From contig NMRA01000209.1 of NCBI GenBank assembly GCA_002633005.1, positions 318,569 through 382,568 of the forward strand: a stretch of 64,000 nucleotides of DNA. The letters are read 5' to 3'. The notes beneath the pieces are model-generated. The model worked only from the letters and a program-made list of their open reading frames with translations, did not search any database and was not told the DNA's origin. The DNA comes from Phoronis australis (Eukaryota > Phoronida > Phoronidae). Below, in pieces: positions 22,353 to 35,000 of the stretch. Numbering within the stretch: the stretch's first letter is position 1; each line of letters starts with the position of its first letter. A program made the position numbers and the translations under genes.

Positions 22353-22560
22353 AGGAGAATACCACCCGATATAATTAGTCTCTTTTACCGTCTTAATCGG
22401 TCTATATCCACATCGGCTCTTATACGGTCGATCTCACCTTGCCAAGAGGTGTCGCGTTAACTTATGAGGAAGGTGAGAAACGACGCAGCGACGTCAGTGG
22501 TTCGTCTGCAGAGTGAATGCCGATATACAGCGGTGCACCGTTCCCGCTTGGCGTTTAGTT
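22353..22560 (+). repeat. Direct repeat, partner at 23322-23520
   Basis: Both copies contain GAGAAT.CCACCCGAT.TAATTAG, TTAATCGGTCTATATCCACA, AGAGGTGTCGCGTTAAC, and GAGGAAGGTGAGAAACGACG in the same order. The repeat starts at the TTAA-flanked terminus, so the terminal ~200 bp of the element are present twice in direct orientation, pointing to a nested or partially duplicated element. Confidence 0.85.
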
Positions 22561-23321
22561 CCTGCTATATATTTCAACAACGGCACGATCTTATAGGGAA
22601 GATTGCAAAAACAATATAGTTATCTGATTTGAACGGTAAAAGTTCTATTTGCTGCAGAAACCTGGACAATATTCAAATTCACACACAAGTCAACGCCCGA
22701 TGGCACGACCGAGTCGCGGTCGGCAGAAAAAGGTGGGTAAAATGCACCCACTGTCATCAAGGATAGCCGCCAGACTTGCCATCGACAACAGGCCCGGGAC
22801 GTCTCGTAGGCAGCGCAGTACTGAAATAAGAGGGGAGCCATAGCCCCATATGGTGCACCGCCCATGTCAAGCTGACAGTGCGAAAATCAGTAGGAGGATA
22901 TAGCCCCCATCTCTCTAGGATGGGCCGCCCTTTTGTCTACAGTCTGCTCAATGAAGGGTGCAAAACTTTCAGGTATGCTAGTGCATCGACGCTCAAAATT
23001 TTCTATTCCTAAACCGGTACCAATGGCAGATAAACGGGTGCATAAACGGTGCTTTTTCTTCAAAGGCCAACACCGGGAGCGACCTGGATGGTAACTGCAT
23101 CGGGAAGCAACAAAGAGGCTTCTTGACACACGTACCGGCTAGCTTGCGCTTTTTCAAATTTGATCTCCGGCTACTTGCCTGCCTGTGCAGAGCTTTTCTC
23201 GTTTTGTCGCCTACCCGGCCGACCTCTCGGCCGCAGCCGGGCGTGCCTTTTTGTACAATTGAGAGATCATTTTGGAAAGCGGTAACAGTGGCAGTTAATG
23301 GTGCTTTTCTTGAGTCTTCAC

Positions 23322-23520
23322 GGAGAATGCCACCCGATTTAATTAGTCTATTTTGCCTTCTTAATCGGTCTATATCCACATGGCCTTGCAGGTGGGCGAC
23401 CTTACCTTGCCGAGAGGTGTCGCGTTAACCTTTGAGGAAGGTGAGAAACGACGCCGCGACTTCAGTGGTTCATTTGCAGAGTTAATGCTGCTGTGTTGCG
23501 GTGCATCGTTCCCGCTTGTC
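23322..23520 (+). repeat. Direct repeat, partner at 22353-22560
   Basis: Second copy of the 200-bp terminal block. It lacks the TTAA; the flanking text is CTTCACGGAGAAT. Confidence 0.85.
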
Positions 23521-24369
23521 CGAACGATGCAGCTGCGAGAAAAGCGGGTATATCGTTTTTCGACTTCCTTGAGAGTCCGAAACGCTTGGGAAGTGGTTCG
23601 CGGTAGTGGAGAATTAAAAGTACGCTGTAAATAGCAAGTACATGTATGAGGCCGTGAAACATCTCCGTGTCTGTGGCCTGCAGTCGTCGCGGGACAGTGT
23701 CTGACGAATGCCGCAGGGCTTACCAAATAACTATCCATACAGTGTACGTTCCGTTGTCTGAGCTTGTTCACGGAGCCTCTCTAGTATTTCTTCATCACTG
23801 TATTCCTGTTCGAACTGATAGCTTGTGAAACTTAACGATCCACCTGCGAAGACTTCGTTGGGATGAGCTCTCGTCTAAGTCGTGATTGCGAGTTGCCGTG
23901 TTGACGTTTATTACTGCATGAGCATTTTGTTTTAAAATGAATTATTCTCAACCTTATACCAATACTTATATACAACTGAAACAAAGTGTGTCCCATTAGA
24001 TGCAATTTGGAATGCCTTTGCAGTATTCGTGAGTGCAAATGTTTTGAGAAACCAGCAATGAATAAATCACAGTGTAATAATACTAATTGACGGGGCACCG
24101 AGGCTGTGTGAGCTCATGCTAATTTAGTGTTTGCTGACAGAAACTGTCGTGAAGCAATTCGATTTCTAGACCACGGCCAGGTGATAGGGAATTTTTACAT
24201 TTACATTTAATGATTGTCAATGTAAAACTTCTGCCTGACGGTTTTGTGGCCAAAGCGGAACCTGACTTCGCGCCCCCGACGAGTAAGTATATTTGCAGTT
24301 TCGTGGCTAATTCACCAATATAATCACATGCACTTTACTTCTTTGGCTCACTAGTATTTCTTGACTGGA

Positions 24370-24910
24370 AGTTTAGTTTCCAACTTTGGATGGTTTATGT
24401 TCGTGATGTCTGATCGGCTTCCGAGCCACTGGCCGGGATAACGAGTGGTCCCGCCAGCCGCGACGGCCTAATCAGGCTCCGAGCCACGTCTGGCCAGGAT
24501 AACAATCGTTTTATGTGTTTAGAACTCAAAAAATAACAATTCTAAACAACACAGATCTAGGTTCTCCTGTCTGTTTCTCACGGAAAAATACTTAGAATTT
24601 ATCTCTGAACAGACCCCAAACTCCTGCTACGGACCGTATTATCCTGCCGAACTTTGTAGGCTACGGTGTATCCAAACACCAATAAATCCGTGACAGTGAA
24701 ATAAAACAACACGTTCTTATAAGAACTCGGCGTATTCTTAAGGGTTGTTACATCGAAGTTTGATGATTTATTGGTGTTAAACGATGAATTCAAGCAATAA
24801 GCTGACACCAGTAACCCGTGTTGTGAACTGCTGAACAGACTGCTTGTGAATGTCATTGGATAAATTCAACACCTTCGTCTGCCGTCAGGTGTCAGGTAAC
24901 GCAAACCGTA
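24370..24910 (+). repeat. Dispersed repeat, partner at 56563-57172
   Basis: Shared words run from TTTCCAACTTTGG at the left to GTCTGCCGTCAGGTGTCAGG at the right. The partner continues without a break into CGTACGTGCC..CTCGATCTAAATTGATAC, which in this copy is only found after 28263. That comparison gives an empty-site view of the 24911-28263 insertion. Confidence 0.85.
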
Positions 24911-24977
24911 CAGCACACATCACGAATTTTTGGCCGACCGGTCGGAAATTGGTCGACGGCCGGCCGTCGACCGGTCG
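24911..24977 (+). repeat. Left terminal inverted repeat
   Basis: Inverse of 28197-28263 with one mismatch. Includes the GGCCGACCGGTCGG palindrome. Confidence 0.9.
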
Positions 24978-26379
24978 GCAAATTTGCCGACCGGTCGGCT
25001 AAAAATTAGCCGACCGGCAGCCGCCCGCAGTGCCGACTCATAAGGCGACTCCCCAGCCGACCCTTCAGCCGACCCTTCAGCCGACCGGCCATCAGCCGAC
25101 CAACTGGTCGGCTGCTATTTTTAGGCTACAGTAGCAGTTGCGTAATAGGTTGTCAGGCTGATACCACTTTGCGTGTCGATGCATATTCGTCTTAGCACAG
25201 GGTCAAATAAATTAACCTAGTTCCACTGTCTCCGTTGCATGAGTTTACATCGGTTGTGTAACACCAATAATTCGAAGGTTGAAGGCCAGCGGTAATATTA
25301 TTGAATTATGGACAGTGCTACAAGTTTTGTTTAAAAGACGTGAATTTCTTTACATTTGACCTTTAATTTCAATCGTGACGTTAACAAGCTGCATTAGATT
25401 GGCTGCTTCCTGGTCAATACAACTCTGTAGTCATTTTGTAAACGCAGCTAGTTTTGACACTCTTCGCCCACAATTGTTTTTTGTTTGTGATACGCAGTAC
25501 TGCATCTTTTTGCGTTTTTAAAATTCTCCACGGTACTCCTATCACGTGCCCATGATGATGGGATAGTGATTGAGTTGTTACACCGCGAAGAGCTCTCACT
25601 CCGGGGTTTTTATTTTCATATGATTAACCCTTGCCGTACAGAAGCAAACTTCACGGTCCAGAATGCCCTAAGCCCACGGACTTCGATGACTCTAACTTCA
25701 TCATAGGGTTACGATTTCCACGAACTTGGACAGTGACATCAAACACGGAATAGCCACTGTTGAGGCTACAACCAATTCTAGCTTTGCGCATTCCGTTTTT
25801 AGGGCATCGGTGACGTTAAAATCAGCGCTAGTTACATGTATCAGTTCTTCGTTCACGTTGTTCCAAAAATAAATATTTTCTGTCAACAACATATTGACAA
25901 ATTATGTATAATAAAACAATTCTGAACGGGAAGATGTGAATACGTGGTGAAAAGGTATTTGTCTCAACAAGGCATATGTGCGTTAATTTTTTTAAAGCGA
26001 TTGCGATGTCGAAAAAATGATAGAAAATAAACCAAGGTGCAGAATAACTCTTCTGTGCTCGGCTGTAAGAAGACCTACAACAACTTTTTGAAACTGCGCT
26101 CAATTAAAAAAATTCCAGTATGAGAGCGCTTCATAAGAAATGCCAAGCACATACCGCGTTAAAAGACAGCGACGTTGGCGTTTCCGGATGTCCACAAAAG
26201 TGCTTTGAGCAGAGTGTACAAATCTGTTCATTTCGCTTTTCTACACTGACGAATACGCCCAACACGGTGTTTGAAAAAAGTCCACTTTTGAGGGCGTTTT
26301 CAAAAATTAATATGTTTAGTTGATTCATTCAGTTCAGAGTGTCGGTGCCCATTTCTTACATCAAATGTACGCGTGGGCA

Positions 26380-26415
26380 GAAAACGCATCTGCGTAAAGA
26401 AAGAGATGCGTTTTC
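26380..26415. repeat. Perfect 12-bp hairpin inside the 3.35-kb transposon
   Basis: GAAAACGCATCT at 26380-26391 is the exact inverse of 26404-26415, with a 12-base loop. Confidence 0.8.
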
Positions 26416-28196
26416 AAAACTTTCAGAGCCGTGTGTTGTCAGGACCCTACATTAATAAACATTAGGCCAAGTACAACGCACGTCTTCAAAATTTAGATAA
26501 ACAAAGTTTACGGCAAACTGATTACAGGGTCACTGACTCGGAGCACGTTCTTAGGCATACGTATATTGTAATATCGGTTGAATTATACGTTATAACTGCG
26601 AATAGCACGTACGCGAACAATAAGCCATTCACATTTATATCTGATCACAACTCTCCCCCTGCTTTGAAAACAAACAATCGTGTAGATAATATTCGGAAAT
26701 AACCTGAACTAAAATGATAGGACAAACACTACATACCATACTCCAGATTCTACATTCGAAGACCGCTTTTGTGATGAAGAAACTCCCAACAGAAGAAGTT
26801 TATAATGACATGTCAATAAATATAACTTTTATTTGCCCTGAATATGTACAACTATTTACGCAATCCTTACTACATAAAGACAATTGAATAAACTCATAAA
26901 TTTAACTAAACTTTAAACAAATGATCAGAATTGGTTTCCTTTCATTATGTGTTTATGGAATTTGATATCTGTAAACCGAATTTTAGAACAAATTTTGCTG
27001 CGATGTTGTCATCATCTAATGGGAGATGTCGAAAAATTTCTGAAAGTGGCGCGTGTCACGAATGTACTACTTTCAAAACGACGACTTACATTCTTCGTTA
27101 CCAATGCAGAGAATTACGCACGAAAATGACGTCGGATATTTTTCGCTTAAACGGCAGTAACGGGCAAGGTGAATGTTAATTGATTTTGCATGCAACCCCG
27201 CCGGTTATTAGCTCATGTTGATGCAAGCTTCACGACGAGGTGATGAGCGTAACTATTCGGGCTGTGTGCAATTTCGATGTATGTCAGTGCTCACTACACA
27301 GTGGCATCTTGTTGTATTTTGACTATAGTCTTCTTAGAGCTAGCTGGCTAGATAGGAAGGTTCGAGCTTCGAAACAATTTTTTACTCCGAAAGTGACAAC
27401 AAATTCAGAATAATGATGGATCATGGATGAAAATATAAGCGATCGCATTCTTCCGTTTTCATGCGCCCATGATCTTAATCTCCGAGTCAGCGCTATGTTA
27501 AAACCATTGTTTATGTTGTTCTTAAAATAAACTTTTGTTCTAATGCTGTACTAACACATTAAGAAATTATACAAAAATAAACAAATTTATCTGTGGTAAA
27601 GCGCATTATACAGCGTGATGAAGTGATGATCAAGAGCAATAACAGATGAGCGCGAATAAGTGCTGCTTGTTAAGCATTCCGCGGCATGACAACACTTGAG
27701 GTCGTAAAACAGCCAGCGTTGTATTCTGAAATTTGGCAATTTTACTGTAAAATTTCAAATTTCTTTCTTGTTTTTATGCATAATATACTGTATAAAAAGT
27801 ATCATACTAAGAGACAGAAATTATGCTTCCGCGGTATCACTTAACGTTTGATTTTATCACGCCGTCAGTAATTCAACATAAAATTTACGTTGGTGTAATG
27901 TCACATATTTGTAGGTTGAGTCGATTTTAACACCTTTCAATAGTTGAACATAAGTTGATAAACCGATGTCAAGACCGGAGTTGCCGCTGCTGAACGAACA
28001 GCGAACTGTTCAATGTTTGTTTGGCCAAAGTTCACCCGCTAAGTCATAAAATGGTAATTGCCGACCAAGGACACGCTTAATCCGAATTGGTCGTCTACGC
28101 TAGGCGACCATTTAGCCGACCCAAGTGCCGACCACAGAGGCGACTCAGCAGACGGCTCCTAGCCGACCGTTGTTGGTCGGCTGCTGGTCGGCTAGA

Positions 28197-28263
28197 CGAC
28201 CGGTCGACGGCCGGTCGTCGACCAATTTCCGACCGGTCGGCCAAAAATTCGTGATGTGTGCTG
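28197..28263 (-). repeat. Right terminal inverted repeat
   Basis: Inverse of 24911-24977 with one mismatch; followed by TACATGTACGTG. Confidence 0.9.
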
Positions 28264-28379
28264 TACATGTACGTGTCCTCATGGAGTATAACTATTCGAT
28301 CTAAATTGAAACAAATTAGGTTGTTTTTTGGGTGGCATGCTCCTTTAAATATTTCAAAGGCCTCTGAAGATTGCCCAAA

Positions 28380-29065
28380 GGTCACTTTCTAAAAACGGTA
28401 AGAGTGGCCGATAAACGGTGCTTTTCTTAACACTTTTAGAAATTCCCAGAAGCCAGCACGGGTTCTGACCGGGCTTTGGACTGTATCGGGAGGCGACCAC
28501 GCAGGAGTTTGGTTCACTGCGGTGTGTGCTTCCTAAGGTTGCCTTAATACCCACCCGGGCGATCACCTACATGTACATTTGGGTGGCCACTGCAGTATCC
28601 TGTAGGCCTACTGAGTCGTCACCTAGTGACCATAAACAGTTCTACGTAATGGCTACGATAAAAAAAATCGAAATTTGCAGAGGCCAGCCTGGAACATGAC
28701 TAACGTGATTATGGATTGCATCAGGGGCGACCACGCGGAACATTGCCAGCTTGCATTTATTAAAGTTCAATCTTGGGGTGCCAATGTTGTCTCGCAGTTA
28801 CCACACTGCTAACTGGTAATGTTTGGGTGGCCAGCACCCGGCCGCAGGCGGGCCTGAATTGCTGCAGATATATGTATGAGAGGTCCTTCTGAAAGCTACA
28901 ACAATGTCCAATAAACCGTGCGTTTTTTGAATGGAAGTCATCCGAGTGGCTGCTCCCGACCGACCAGGATGAGTTGGGTGGTCACCCCCGGGCATACATG
29001 TAGTACTTGGAAAGACCTCATTCTGCATCCGACACAAATGACCGATGAACGGCAGTTTTTGGAGG
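28380..29065 (+). repeat. Diverged tandem repeat, about 260-bp period
   Basis: Each unit holds a GATAAACGGTGC/CAATAAACCGTGC/CGATGAACGGCAG word and GGCGACCAC or GGTGGTCACC with a GGCCAGC word. A related block sits at 22990-23310. Alignment by eye only, so period and boundaries are approximate. Confidence 0.4.
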
Positions 29066-30140
29066 CCGTGTGAAAATATTCAAGTTTAGAGTCAATCATT
29101 TTTGTCTTCATTTCTGCCATTTTCATACCTTTGCACAGTGCCTATCCCAACAGATTTTGGTGTTTATTTTAGTAACTTATGTCTTAATTTCAGTTGTCGA
29201 AAAATACAGAACCAAGGTTGGTGCCATAATCGGTATAATGCATTTAAAAGGAAAAATCTTTGAAATGCAGCCACTTACGTACTTAGACAACCCCTCCCCA
29301 AAAATGCGTGTTTAGTTTTGCATCTTGTGCTATGAAAACCAGACCACTTCTGCCAGGATGAGTTTAAACCATTACATAAGCTGCTTAGATTTAATTCGAA
29401 GTACAGTATGCGAGTTGTTTATTGTGATTGTTGTTACTCATATATCTATATATTAAAACATCTCTTCGGAAGGTCTTTTGATGAAACAGTACGTTATTCC
29501 TTAAGGCGTTCACAGTAGTCAACATATTTTCTGCAACTTTGAAGAAGCTTAATGTTGTGAACCAAAGTTAACATTGACCATTTTAAAAGCCCTTTCGTCC
29601 ACTGGTGTATAATACTCATATACCAGGAAATCAAAAAGTATGATAATGTGCATTTAATGTTGCACTTGCTTTAATTTTTTATTTAATAGCGCTGAGAGGT
29701 TTTGGGTGCGGGAAGATCTTATCTTGCAAATAGTTAAATAGGACGTGGCTAGACGAGGTATCGACAAAGTCTCTTTTCGCTATATGCTGATGACTGCAAC
29801 GACAGTAAATGGCATATTTTCAATGGAAAAGTACTGCACCGACCACAAAAGAGCTACATGCATATTAAAAACGTTACCAATGAAAAAATCATTTAGCCGG
29901 TGAAGTTTACAAACATGACAATGCCACTTAACAATGGGCTAACCAGTAGATTACAATTGTTCGCATAAGAATACAGAAAATAACAGAACAAAAACTAGAA
30001 AGATTATTGTCACGGCGTGACAATAACGGACTCTGCGCGTGCGTATTACTGGAATTATTATGGGAAGTTACTGACAGCAACCCGTTTACCAATATGAAAA
30101 AGGAATTCTTTAAAATTGTAGTAGAAATTACATATTAATT
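29066..30140. other. No gene recognised
   Basis: AT-rich; no domain or splice-supported exon seen on either strand. Confidence 0.4.
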
Positions 30141-30145
30141 TTTTG

Positions 30146-31130
30146 GTGACCTTTCCTCTAATTAACCTCTTCCGGTGTATTATGAACTCCGATGAGGGAG
30201 TAATTGTTAACTCGATTAAAAGTGTGGTTAATGCTTAATGTTTTACTTTAAGCACTTCAGAATACAAGAAGAATGAAGTGGTCAAACTTTCAGAAGAAAA
30301 GTGCACCTAATGACCCCATGGGTGCACCAAATAACCTGAAAATTTAGAATTCAAACTCAATCACACTTAGTAAACAGGTACGTAATTCTGATGTCTCTAG
30401 CTCAAAATTTTAGTTTGCACTCAATGACTTTGACCTATTTTTTCTGATTGGTTAGGCCTATTGTGAAGTAAAGTAGGGTATTCAATTGGCATGTTGACTT
30501 ACACCAGTGTGCTGAAACTGAAAAGAGATATAACATTTTGAACGTTACATGACCTTTGCACAAATTGACCTTATCCGGTGCATTTTAAGCATCTTTAGGA
30601 GAATTATTGCAAAGCCCATGGAATATGTGTTTAACGCTGAGAATCACAGTTGTCCAACGGTTGACACATCAAATTACTTGCTGATTGAAAAGGTCAAATT
30701 TTCAGAAGAAAAATGCACCTAATGACCTCATGTTTGCACTAAATGACCTGAAACTTTGGATTCCGATTTGATTTACTTGTGGCAATCAGACCTGTCAACT
30801 TGAAGTGTCTAACTCAAAATTTTAGTTTGCACCTAATGACCTTTGACCTGTTTCACCTGATTGGATGACTCGATTACTTAGAAAATTAATTTTTAAATTG
30901 TCATGTTGTCTTATACCTGTGCACCCAATTTGAAAAAGATAGCTTTAAAACTGAAGGAGAATTAGCAGTTTGAAAATTATATGACCTTTGCATCAAACGA
31001 CCTCTTCCGATGCAATATGGAATATGATTATATAACCAATCAAAATTTATATACTGTCAAAAGTCATATGCTGAATTTAAAGACCGTACCTGCACCCAAT
31101 TTGGAGTTATTAAGCCTCAAAGTTGGTCGG
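30146..31130 (+). repeat. Tandem repeat rich in TGACCT half-sites
   Basis: Units begin at about 30146, 30549 and 30982 (periods about 403 and 433 bp; the last is incomplete). Each has GACCT....CTTCCGGTG or GATGC early, GCACCTAATGACC..ATG, AACTCAAAATTTTAGTTTGC, and AATGACYTTTGACCT. It ends in a GAAGAA-rich stretch (about 31127-31165). Confidence 0.75.
30837..30849 (+). promoter_or_regulatory. Perfect DR1 nuclear-receptor-type motif
   Basis: TGACCTTTGACCT is two TGACCT half-sites spaced by one base, the DR1 arrangement bound by HNF4 and RXR heterodimers. The equivalent site in the preceding unit (30425-30436) has lost one C. Presence of the motif is certain; function is not shown. Confidence 0.35.
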
Positions 31131-31165
31131 AAGAAGAATAAGAAGAAGAATAAGATGAATAAGAA

Positions 31166-31895
31166 TAAAATTGAAGAAAACCCAGGAACAACAGTACTCT
31201 GCGCTTACACGCGCAGAGTAATTACGTAGTTCCGAATTGTATCAACACAACAGACGGCAGCAACTATAACCAACAAGCAAATGGGTTATTAATGTTTATA
31301 GGCAATTGATACCGGTTTGAGGACGGCTTTTTGTTCCGTTTATCAACCGTTGTTACAGACTTCATTACACAACACGTTTCATCGTCACCACGTGGTGACT
31401 CAGCACAGGGGACGGAGGTGGTAACCCAAAAGTCGTAGCCGATCGGCTGTGCACGTTAGGACGAACGCCCCAAAATTGAACTAAACGCAATCTGGTCGAT
31501 GATGAAAGCTCCCGTGTGGTCACCTCACGATACTGCTACACTAGTGCTGGCGTTGGCCACTGCCAATTTCAAAAACTTTAATTTCTAAATCTCAAGAAAA
31601 AATATTGTTTGTTAGCTGCTGCCCCCTTTTAGCTTCAGCATCAATTTCAACAACGCGAACGTGAAAACAGGCGTGTTCTAAACATGCAGAACCATTGTAG
31701 TTTGGGCACAATACATCGTTTCAAGCAAATTAAAGATTTCATGCAAATAGTGAATTGTCTGCGGTAGTCAACCAATGGCACTTGTAAGTACACATCGGAT
31801 ATTAAAGTCAAGTTTTACTTAACTGTAATTTATCTCGTGTATTTCCGAGTACTTGGAAACGAAAGTCAAACAAATATATTCCTGATACTGCAATC
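31166..31895. other. 3' flank of the sulfotransferase-like gene
   Basis: Downstream of the minus-strand stop codon at 31896. No AATAAA was seen on the minus strand here; an ATTAAA variant lies near 31577. No other gene recognised. Confidence 0.35.
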
Positions 31896-32056
31896 TCATA
31901 TTGTTATCTTAAATTCACGCATCTTCTCGTAGTACGGCATGACGTCATCAATGTATGCCTTTAGATCCAGAGGGGAGGTGGTTTTCGTGACATCATCCGG
32001 TATCATTACGACGAACCTCTCACTTTTCAGAGCATGTTCAAACCACGGTGCCCAAT
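31896..32056 (-). CDS. Sulfotransferase-like exon 6 (C-terminus)
   Basis: Acceptor CTTTGTTACCAG, then AT TGG GCA..., encoding WAPWFEHALKSERF, MIPDDVTKTTSPLD and AYIDDVMPYYEKMREF, ending KITI and TGA. MPYYEKM is the standard C-terminal motif of this family. Confidence 0.85.
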
Positions 32057-35000
32057 CTGGTAACAAAGAGACGGCATATTGTGAGAAGTTTGAATTTCAA
32101 CAGATTCCAGTACTGAGGAAATTGACCTTCCACTGCGAATACCTGCATTCAAGCATGTTAATCCTTCGAACGTCAACCTACCCTACATGCAGAGAGAGTA
32201 TGTTGTTTTCAACCCTATACTTAAATGAACTCATTCTTCATTAAATAAAGCTTTCTTGACAGATTGTGACAAAACTTTAAGAGGCAGTCCATATAAAAAC
32301 CAGTAGATTTTCAAAAATCAGTCTATAAGTCAAAATTTAAAACAACAGTACTTCATTTTTGTACATGGGTAGGTATCCTAACAAAAACCCAAATGCCAAA
32401 TTATGTGCACTCAGTGACCCTTAATTTCGCCGCTGGAGCGGCATGATAACACAAATTGGCACAATTGGGCATATTAGCCGTCTCAAAAATTGCATGTTTT
32501 CAGCAACAAAAATGAGTAACATACAAAATAGATCAAAAGCTATATTTTGATGGCTGAAATAACCAACGTATGCTGTGCATAATTCTGTGCCATTTATTAA
32601 AATCTAACAATTTTGTGCTAGACAAGGGAGATAATCCACAGACCACTTTTTGGGACTAATTTGACTGGTCATTTGTGTGACCTTCTTACTGTCATAAAAC
32701 ACCTTGTAGACTTATGTGACGTTTTAAACATACAGTTAAATAGTTAGTCTTGATGACTAAGCAATAAAAAATCTTTCCTCAACTTTGCACTTCAGTGAAA
32801 AATGTCTTGCAAAACTGTCTATTTTCATAGTTTGGAAATGACGAGCAGAGTTTACAGACCGGCCATTTGAACAACCTTTTAGGCAAGAAGTCTGCTTTAA
32901 ATAGTTATAGAAACCAAGTCTAAACTCTTTGAAATGAAAACAATATGTTTTCCGGGTTTATTACGCGGCTAGTATCAAAACTGAACCCCATGATCTTTGC
33001 CCACTGAGGGATTCAATTGAGGTTAAGCTTGAGGATATATAAAAATGTACGTGTAACCCTCTTGTATTCTTTCATTTCTTTTACATTATCAGGTTAATCT
33101 AAACACTGTGTAGAACTTTTAAATGGAAATAAATGCCTTTAAGATTATAGGAGTAAGAATTGATATTTGTAATGACTGGTTTTGAGAGAGAAGCAAGTGC
33201 ATTTTAAAAAGACAAAATGGCGGACGATGGGTAATCATGTTCCTGTAGAGTTTATTCTGCAAAAAACTCGATCACAAAAGCTTTGTGCTTTAGTGAGTTA
33301 TGTCAAAGACACCACTGAACATTTGAGATACAGGAAACTACCTCACAAAGCAAGGCCTGTGCCAGAATACGGACTCGTACTACCCCGAGTCGGGGAATTT
33401 CTGACTTAACAGGACCAGTCATGTAAGAGTCAGGTAATGCTGGATGCTACCACTCTGCCCCTCTCCTGAACGTAGCAGCCTTGTCAAATTCTACCGGCAT
33501 TTCTGTTTCGAGATATGACTTTAGTGAAAGTCAGAATGGAAAGGATCTCTGTGATCGCAAGATCGCTCCACTCAAACAACATGCAAAGTACTTTGTAGCC
33601 GAAGGTAACAATATCACAAACTTTCTGGATTTGAAAGAAGCATGATTACTTTGCAGTGGCCCTGTGAAGGGATGTTATGTGTATGCATGCTGAGTCGATG
33701 CAACAAAGTCTTTTCCAAAATACTCAGTTCCTGCTATAAGCACATTCCCAAATTCCCACTATTCTACTCAAGGAATTCGCGTGTGGAAATCATTCCATGT
33801 AGGTGACGGTAAGTTCTTGCAAATACTGAGAAAATGGGAAAACTATTTCTCTAAAATACACTAACATCTCTAGACATGGCGGATTTTCAACACCAGGAGT
33901 TAAGGTTGGCATTGTATCTAGTGAAGAGCCTCAACAAAATTTCCCTTGTACCAGCAAGGTTACTCGAAATTTTTGCTACAGACGCAGAACTAGGTGAGCA
34001 TTTGGATGTGGGTAACCACACTGAACATTTACAGAGTGAAACCACGTATGACCACATCGCAAGAAAGCGGTCAGAAATGCTCTCAGATGCAAGAACAGGA
34101 GCGTCATTTGAGGCAGCCTCAGAGTACTGTTTGGGTGAGACGAATGCTGAAGCAATATATTAGGCATTGAAAAAAGGTAAAAGGTCAACAAGATTTTCAG
34201 CAAAGGTTAAGAACTTTCTGACGAACATATTCGATGAAGGAGATAAGTGAGGTAAAAACTTTCACCCTCGGAAGGGCCAAAGTGGAGAAAACATTACGAG
34301 AACCCACTGGAAAAGTGTTTACCTGTGATGTTAAGTGAATCGCAGATTGGTGGATTTTTTCGAGGTTGTCTGCAGCAATGTTTATTACGATTCTATTTCT
34401 GCTGAAGATGCTGTTATGTCGTCAGATTTATTGAATGAAGTGGTAAATGAGCTCAACGTTTAGCGTAGTTTTGTAGCATACCACGATGTGTGATATACAT
34501 GTATGAAGTCGAGACCGTTACTTCTGTTTACTTCATGTCTGTTATGAATGAGTCATTAATAAAATTGTCTCTCGTGAATTATTTTCTATTGACTGTGAAT
34601 GTGTACCTTTTTATACCACTGATGATCACACTGGCAGAAATATTCAGCGTTAGGGTGCCCGGTGTGTGAGGGAGAACACCAGATTTGTAGCGACTGGTGG
34701 CGACTAAAATTTGTAGCAACCAGCAGGGATATTACATTATGAACCCAAAGTTAGAATGACAATTGACAAGTTGAAGGATTTTTTGCATTGAACACTAGGC
34801 GGCCATATCCTCCTTGGGTGCCTTCCTTTGCCTGTGGCACGAAAAAGGCAGATAGAAAACAAGGCATGGGGTGATTTCAGTAACACTAGAACCTATCTAA
34901 AAATTATCCAAAGCCATGTGTTCTCATATAAAATGCAGGGCAATATCTCGCGAAGTCTTGAATTATTTCAAGGTCCTCATGTTACTGCTCTTATTTTAGA

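Larger units (their letters stand above)
24911..28263. mobile_element. 3353-bp DNA transposon with 67-bp terminal inverted repeats
   Basis: The left end CAGCACACATCACGAATTTT is the exact inverse of the right end. Arms 24911-24977 and 28197-28263 match at all but one base. The flanks read ..CCGTA / TACATG.., so the target duplication is TA or GTAC (the two readings cannot be told apart). Inside each arm are many GCCGACC/GGTCGGC words in both orientations (24930-25115 and 28075-28245), likely transposase-binding or hairpin-forming subterminal repeats. No transposase is recognised in the interior, and its frames are short, so it is probably non-autonomous. The empty site is seen at 57095-57110. 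Confidence 0.85.
22353..28344. mobile_element. TTAA-flanked element with AGGAGAATACCACCC ends, interrupted
   Basis: Left: TTAA (22349-22352) then AGGAGAATACCACCCGA. Right, read inverted: TTAA (28345-28348) then AGGAGCATGCCACCCAA. TTAA target sites are used by piggyBac and Kolobok superfamilies. Without the 3.35-kb insertion at 24911-28263 it would be about 2.6 kb. No transposase is recognised, so it is probably non-autonomous or badly decayed. A related right-hand end stands alone at 56563-57172. Confidence 0.55.

Noticed and set aside
22620-23771. Several frames of 80-133 codons on both strands
   Set aside because: They overlap each other on opposite strands within the TTAA-flanked repeat and show no domain.
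26040-26112. Possible THAP-like start (VLGCKKTYNNF) in the 3.35-kb transposon
   Set aside because: Too short, lacks the remaining zinc ligands, and no transposase follows.
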